Part shown: positions 60,833-64,000 of the stretch, one piece after another | Layout: each line of letters starts with the position of its first letter | Position numbering within the stretch: position 1 is the stretch's first letter | Origin: Bacillota bacterium | GTDB lineage: Bacteria; Bacillota; Bacilli; Paenibacillales; Paenibacillaceae | NCBI GenBank assembly: GCA_023386495.1 | Contig: JAEWJS010000190.1 | Coordinates: forward strand, 1 to 64,000 | Direction: 5' to 3' | Length of the DNA: 64,000 bases | Position numbers and translations under genes: made by a program | Notes under the pieces: generated by a model | Told to the model about the DNA's origin: nothing | What the model saw: the letters and a program-made list of their open reading frames with translations, nothing else | Databases searched by the model: none

Positions 60833-61744
60833 ATGAATAGCAGGTGGGCAAGGAACACGATCGCGATCATTCTCGTGGCGATCGGCATACTGGCGCTGAT
60901 TCAGAACCAATCGGGCAGCAACAAGAGCAAGGCGTACGACCATACGTTACGGCTCGACGATCACATGCAGGAAATTAGTATCGTAAGCGACAGCCTGGCG
61001 CTGGAGGTCCATTTTGTCGTAGACGGGAATGGCAGCAATGCAATCCGGGTGGAAGGCAAGGCTAGGCCGGGAGTCATCGAGAGCATCCAGGCCGCGCAGG
61101 TCACGAACGGCAAGCTGAATCTCCACTTCAAGGAGAAGTGGCGCTGGAGCCTATTCTCGTTCTCCGGCTGGAACGAGAAGCAAGTGATCACCGTCTCGAT
61201 GACGGAGGAAGCGATGCAGTCTCTCGGGCTGCTGAAGGTTACCAGTGATTCAGGCTCAGTCAAGGTGGACGGCGCTGCAGCGCTGGAGAGCATCATCGAA
61301 TCCGACTCGGGCAGTATTCGGCTTGGCGCCCTGCAGGGCGATGCCCTATCGGTGAAATCCGATTCCGGGTCGATCAAGCTGGACAGCTACGAAGGCACGA
61401 GCCTGTCCATCCGATCTGACTCGGGCAGCATCCATACGAGGACGGTACGCGCTGAGCTGAAGGCCTCTTCCGATTCCGGCAGCATTACGATCGATCAACT
61501 GACCGGCGCGAGCGAAGTGAAGTCTGATTCCGGTTCCATCCGGATCGTTAAGGTCGATGAGACCGGCGCTGTCGTATCCAATGATTCGGGTAGCGTACGC
61601 ATCACGATTCCTGCTTCATACAGCGGCTCTTATGATCTGAAATCCGACTCCGGCTCGATTCGCAACCCGGACCCGGTCGGCACGTCAGGCGAGTTGATCA
61701 AAGTACGCACGGACAGTGGCAGCATCCGTATTGTGCAGGACTGA
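60833..61744 (+). CDS. DUF4097-type beta-repeat protein with SDSGSI repeats
   Basis: A 303-residue protein: an N-terminal membrane helix (about 8-24), then a beta-rich domain. From about residue 139 to the end the word S-D-S-G-S-[IV] (with N-D-S-G and T-D-S-G variants) occurs nine times at 18-22-residue spacing, one per turn of a predicted right-handed beta-solenoid as in DUF4097 adhesin-like proteins. The aspartates would line one face of the solenoid. Probably outside the cell, membrane-tethered. ATG 60833 follows AAGGGGAG. Confidence 0.87.
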   Translation: MNSRWARNTIAIILVAIGILALIQNQSGSNKSKAYDHTLRLDDHMQEISIVSDSLALEVHFVVDGNGSNAIRVEGKARPGVIESIQAAQVTNGKLNLHFKEKWRWSLFSFSGWNEKQVITVSMTEEAMQSLGLLKVTSDSGSVKVDGAAALESIIESDSGSIRLGALQGDALSVKSDSGSIKLDSYEGTSLSIRSDSGSIHTRTVRAELKASSDSGSITIDQLTGASEVKSDSGSIRIVKVDETGAVVSNDSGSVRITIPASYSGSYDLKSDSGSIRNPDPVGTSGELIKVRTDSGSIRIVQD

Positions 61745-61806
61745 AACATCATCGCCGTTCCAGCCGTCTATACTAGGGAGACTGACAACGGATGGAGTGG
61801 ATGACA

Positions 61807-62532
61807 ATGATGAGAAAATACGGGTATTTGGGCTTACTTGCCGCGATGCTGATGCTGGCCGCATGCAGCAATGCAGGGCCGGCGGAACAGCCAGACCAAG
61901 AGAGCCCGCAAGTTGAACAACCGCAAGTTGAAGAGGATTCTTCGGTCGAACAGCCGAAGGAGGAGCCTGCGGAAGAACCTGCAGTAGAGGAACAACCTGC
62001 TGAGGAGCCGATTGAGGAAGGCACGCCGCCTACTGCTCGCGAAGCAGCCACCACGGTGCTCCGGGCTTTGAAGTCAGGCAATATGGAGACTGTCGCTGCC
62101 TGGGCACACCCGGAGAAGGGTGTTCGATTCTCGCCATATGCCTACGTCGACACGGAGAAGGACCAGGTATTGACGCGAGAGGAACTGACGGATGCGATGG
62201 CGAGCAGCGAGGTGCGGAACTGGCGTGAATTCGCCGGTAACGGCGACATGATCGAGCTCACCTACGCCGACTACCACAAGCGATTCGTGTATGATGCGGA
62301 TTTTATGGAGGATGCGGAGATCGGATTGAACGAGTCGCTCGGCGAAGGAACGACGATTAACAATCTGAACGAGGTCTACCCGGCGGATACGCATGATTAT
62401 GTGGAATATCACATCGCCGGCATCGACCCGGCGCTCGAGGGCATGGATTGGCGGAGCCTGCGTCTCGTATTCGAGAAGATGGGCATGGACCATGTACTCG
62501 TAGGCATCGTACACGATCAATGGACACCATAA
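61807..62532 (+). CDS. Putative lipoprotein with Glu/Pro/Gln-rich linker
   Basis: A 241-residue lipoprotein: lipobox L-A-A-C with Cys20, a low-complexity acidic linker (about 25-72, repeats of E-Q-P and E-E-P) that probably spans the wall, and a globular domain of about 165 residues (A-A-W-A-H-P-E-K-G-V-R-F-S-P-Y-A-Y). The domain resembles a family of Firmicute lipoproteins of unknown function. Of several clustered ATGs, 61807 has GGAG nine bases upstream. Confidence 0.82.
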   Translation: MMRKYGYLGLLAAMLMLAACSNAGPAEQPDQESPQVEQPQVEEDSSVEQPKEEPAEEPAVEEQPAEEPIEEGTPPTAREAATTVLRALKSGNMETVAAWAHPEKGVRFSPYAYVDTEKDQVLTREELTDAMASSEVRNWREFAGNGDMIELTYADYHKRFVYDADFMEDAEIGLNESLGEGTTINNLNEVYPADTHDYVEYHIAGIDPALEGMDWRSLRLVFEKMGMDHVLVGIVHDQWTP

Positions 62533-62542
62533 GCGACAAGCG

Positions 62543-62571
62543 GCAGGCCATCCCATAATGGGATGGCCTGC
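62543..62571 (+). terminator. Terminator after lipoprotein gene
   Basis: 14-bp arms GCAGGCCATCCCAT and exact complement around a single A, followed by TGTTTCC. Confidence 0.75.
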
Positions 62572-62587
62572 TGTTTCCGTATATGCC

Positions 62588-63391
62588 TTACTTGGATTCG
62601 ATACGGCCTAACGGATGGGAGTTCTCCTCCAGCGCTTGCCGCGCTTCAAGCCAACCGGAATCGTCGAGATTGAGCGCATGTCGCAGGTACGACCATGTTA
62701 CCTGCCGAAGTATAGCGACCCGTTCGGGGTTCTCGTCCGTCGTCTCCGCGACGTTGTATCCGGCAATTCCGCCAAGCGAGTGTTCTGCGCCGAAGAGGGT
62801 GAGCAGGCTCTTGTTGCCGCCCGGGCTCAGGTAGTAAGGATCGGTGAACCAATCCGGCCCCCGTGTAGACAGCAATGATTGGTCGCGGTCCCCGGCCACC
62901 ACGAGAGTAGGTGTACGCATACCGGAGAAGCTCGGGTTCATGAACGGGAAGTGCTCTGCCGCGAACGGCGTCAAGTCAGCCCCGCCGAGTCCAGTCGCAG
63001 CAAGCAACACGCCCGCTTGGATACGCGTGTCGGACATATCCTCCCCCGGTTGCCCGAAGGCATCGAGAACGCGCGCGCCTAGCAGCATGCTCGCCGTCTG
63101 AGCGCCCCACGAATGTCCGGCTGCAGCAATCCGGCTGCGGTCGAGACGTCCGCTAAGGCCTGGGACGGAAGCTTCGATGCGGTCTAGATGGTCCAGGATG
63201 CGCTTCAGGTCCTCGACGCGATAGCGCCAGATCTCCGGTGTACGGGAATCCTCTGGCGGAAGATTCAGTGTCCTCGAGTCAAGATGGGTAGGTTGAATGA
63301 CCGCGAAGCCGTGCGCAGCCCAATAATCGACTAACGGGCCGTAGCCGTCCAATGACCAGCCGTAGCCATGCGAGAAAATGATAATCGGCAA
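62588..63391 (-). pseudogene. Alpha/beta hydrolase, 5'-truncated
   Basis: The 267 codons code for most of a PAF-acetylhydrolase/dienelactone-hydrolase-like protein: I-I-I-F-S-H-G-Y-G oxyanion strand at the very start, nucleophile serine in A-A-G-H-S-W-G-A, aspartate in V-A-G-D-R-D and histidine in F-G-A-E-H-S-L-G-G. Intact relatives have a further N-terminal region before the F-S-H-G strand. Here only TTG 63391 is available, without a ribosome site, and the sequence upstream is antisense to a MarR gene fragment. The 5' part has been deleted. Confidence 0.75.
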
Positions 63392-63399
63392 CTGATCCG

Positions 63400-63690
63400 G
63401 AGCTGGCTGAATCCATGGACTGGGATAAGAGTCGATTGTCGCATCATCTGACGCGGATGGAGAAGCGTAAGCTTGTCGTCAGGAAACCATTAGATGCAGA
63501 CCGCGGCGTCCAAGTCCACATCACTCCCATTGGGCAATCAGCGTTGGAAGATGCCCGTCCCGTCGTCTCCAGGGCCATACGCATCCATTTCCTGAACCAA
63601 TTAACCGAACTCGACATGGAATCCATTACAAGCCTGGCGGAGCGAACCAAAAAAGGGCCAACAGCGTCTTCTGAACCTCCGACGCCGTGA
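63400..63690 (+). pseudogene. MarR-family regulator, 5'-truncated
   Basis: The frame reads E-L-A-E-S-M-D-W-D-K-S-R-L-S-H-H-L-T-R-M-E-K-R, the recognition helix and wing of a MarR winged helix, followed by D-R-G-V-Q-V-H-I-T-P-I-G and the C-terminal dimer helix, to TGA 63688. The N-terminal 50 or so residues of the family are missing: a stop lies just upstream at 63382 and no start precedes the conserved part except an internal ATG (63415). It abuts the truncated hydrolase head to head. Confidence 0.78.
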
Positions 63691-63699
63691 CCCTTTTTT
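63648..63699. terminator. Bidirectional terminator
   Basis: AAAAAAGGG...GCGTC paired with GACGC...CCCTTTTTT; T-runs on both strands, between the MarR fragment and the converging methyltransferase. Confidence 0.85.
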
Positions 63700-63712
63700 C
63701 TACATCTATGTC

Positions 63713-64000
63713 TCAGAAAAGCTTGCGCGCCTTGATGACAAAGGTTACAGGCAGCATCTTCGCTTTGCTCGCAAAATCGCCGTTACTCGCCTGCAGGATG
63801 TCATCGTCCGACTCTTCGATCAGCTGCTCAATAACGAATCCTGCTTGCGCCAACGCGTTCACGTAGGTCGAGAGCTTGCGGTCCGACAATGCGAGCGTGC
63901 TGTCGCCCAGCGTGACCGAGTACCAGGATTCGTCGAAGTAGCACTTTTTGAAAATCAACTGACCGTCCTCTGCAGCAACGCACTTGTGGATCGGGTGGGA
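63713..64000 (-). CDS. SAM-dependent methyltransferase, partial (C-terminal part)
   Basis: The frame is open to the window edge, so the gene starts beyond it. The visible end includes S-H-P-I-H-K, F-D-E-S-W-Y-S-V, H/R-K-L-S-T-Y-V-N-A-L-A-Q-A-G-F and P-V-T-F-V-I-K-A-R-K, the last strands of a class I (UbiE/Methyltransf_11-like) methyltransferase. The substrate is unknown. Confidence 0.72.
   Translation of the reverse strand, partial: SHPIHKCVAAEDGQLIFKKCYFDESWYSVTLGDSTLALSDRKLSTYVNALAQAGFVIEQLIEESDDDILQASNGDFASKAKMLPVTFVIKARKLF

Overview
The window looks like chromosome from a GC-rich, low-G+C-phylum (Bacillota) soil bacterium of the Paenibacillus/Cohnella type. The grounds are strong AGGAGG-type ribosome binding sites, a YesM/YesN two-component pair beside an LplB/LplC-type sugar ABC transporter with a lipoprotein binding protein, many carbohydrate-active proteins, and Gram-positive lipoproteins. 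No rRNA, tRNA, CRISPR array, prophage or intact insertion sequence is visible.

Region 1 (0.4-24.8 kb) is a glycan-utilisation locus. A sensor kinase and an AraC-type response regulator (17.0-20.5 kb, + strand) stand divergent to a long minus-strand run: solute-binding lipoprotein, two permeases, a secreted protein with a duplicated lectin/lyase-like domain, a Gfo/Idh/MocA oxidoreductase, a two-domain esterase-like hydrolase and N-acetylglucosamine-6-phosphate deacetylase. After a repeat-bearing gap come alanine dehydrogenase, alanine racemase, an oxidoreductase, a PEP-mutase-family lyase, a GNAT acetyltransferase and another oxidoreductase. On the other side of the regulators lies a coupled minus-strand trio: a DUF4091 glycosidase-like protein, a NodB/deacetylase-like protein and a two-part acyltransferase.

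Region 2 (25-34.4 kb): a D-threonine-aldolase-like PLP enzyme, then a minus-strand operon (SIS isomerase, DeoR regulator, ROK kinase, class II aldolase, PfkB kinase) that fits amino-sugar/tagatose-6-phosphate breakdown, with a good promoter and twin operator repeats. Next come an MFS exporter and a DJ-1/PfpI protein on the minus strand, bracketed by two copies of a ~190-bp intergenic repeat. Upstream of them is a leader that reads as a ZTP (pfl) riboswitch with its own promoter and intrinsic terminator. This is the most striking regulatory element in the window.

Region 3 (34.4-48.5 kb): a Crp-family regulator behind two palindromes, a complete polyamine importer (potABCD), a P-loop kinase, two VOC-fold proteins, and a one-polypeptide fusion of a Phd/YefM antitoxin-like domain to a Uma2 endonuclease domain with three repeated TTAGCTAA boxes in its promoter. 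Then comes a rare cyclic-nucleotide-binding/AAA+/patatin fusion beside an ABC exporter and a membrane GGDEF-EAL protein.

Region 4 (48.5-64 kb): single housekeeping or accessory genes. They include a clostripain-type peptidase paired with a DUF3137 membrane protein, a metallo-beta-lactamase-fold gene broken by an in-frame TGA, a metallophosphoesterase, an intracellular GH10 xylanase, an aminoglycoside-phosphotransferase-fold kinase, an HxlR/oxidoreductase divergent pair, a class C beta-lactamase-like hydrolase, an HD phosphohydrolase and a DUF4097 protein with nine SDSGSI-type repeats. A head-to-head pair of hydrolase and MarR fragments follows, both lacking their 5' ends, and the edge cuts a methyltransferase.

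Three families of short dispersed intergenic repeats (AGTTCGG/CCGAACT; GCGCTAATT; GTGTAGAAAAGTACCACTAA) fill the large gene-free gaps.
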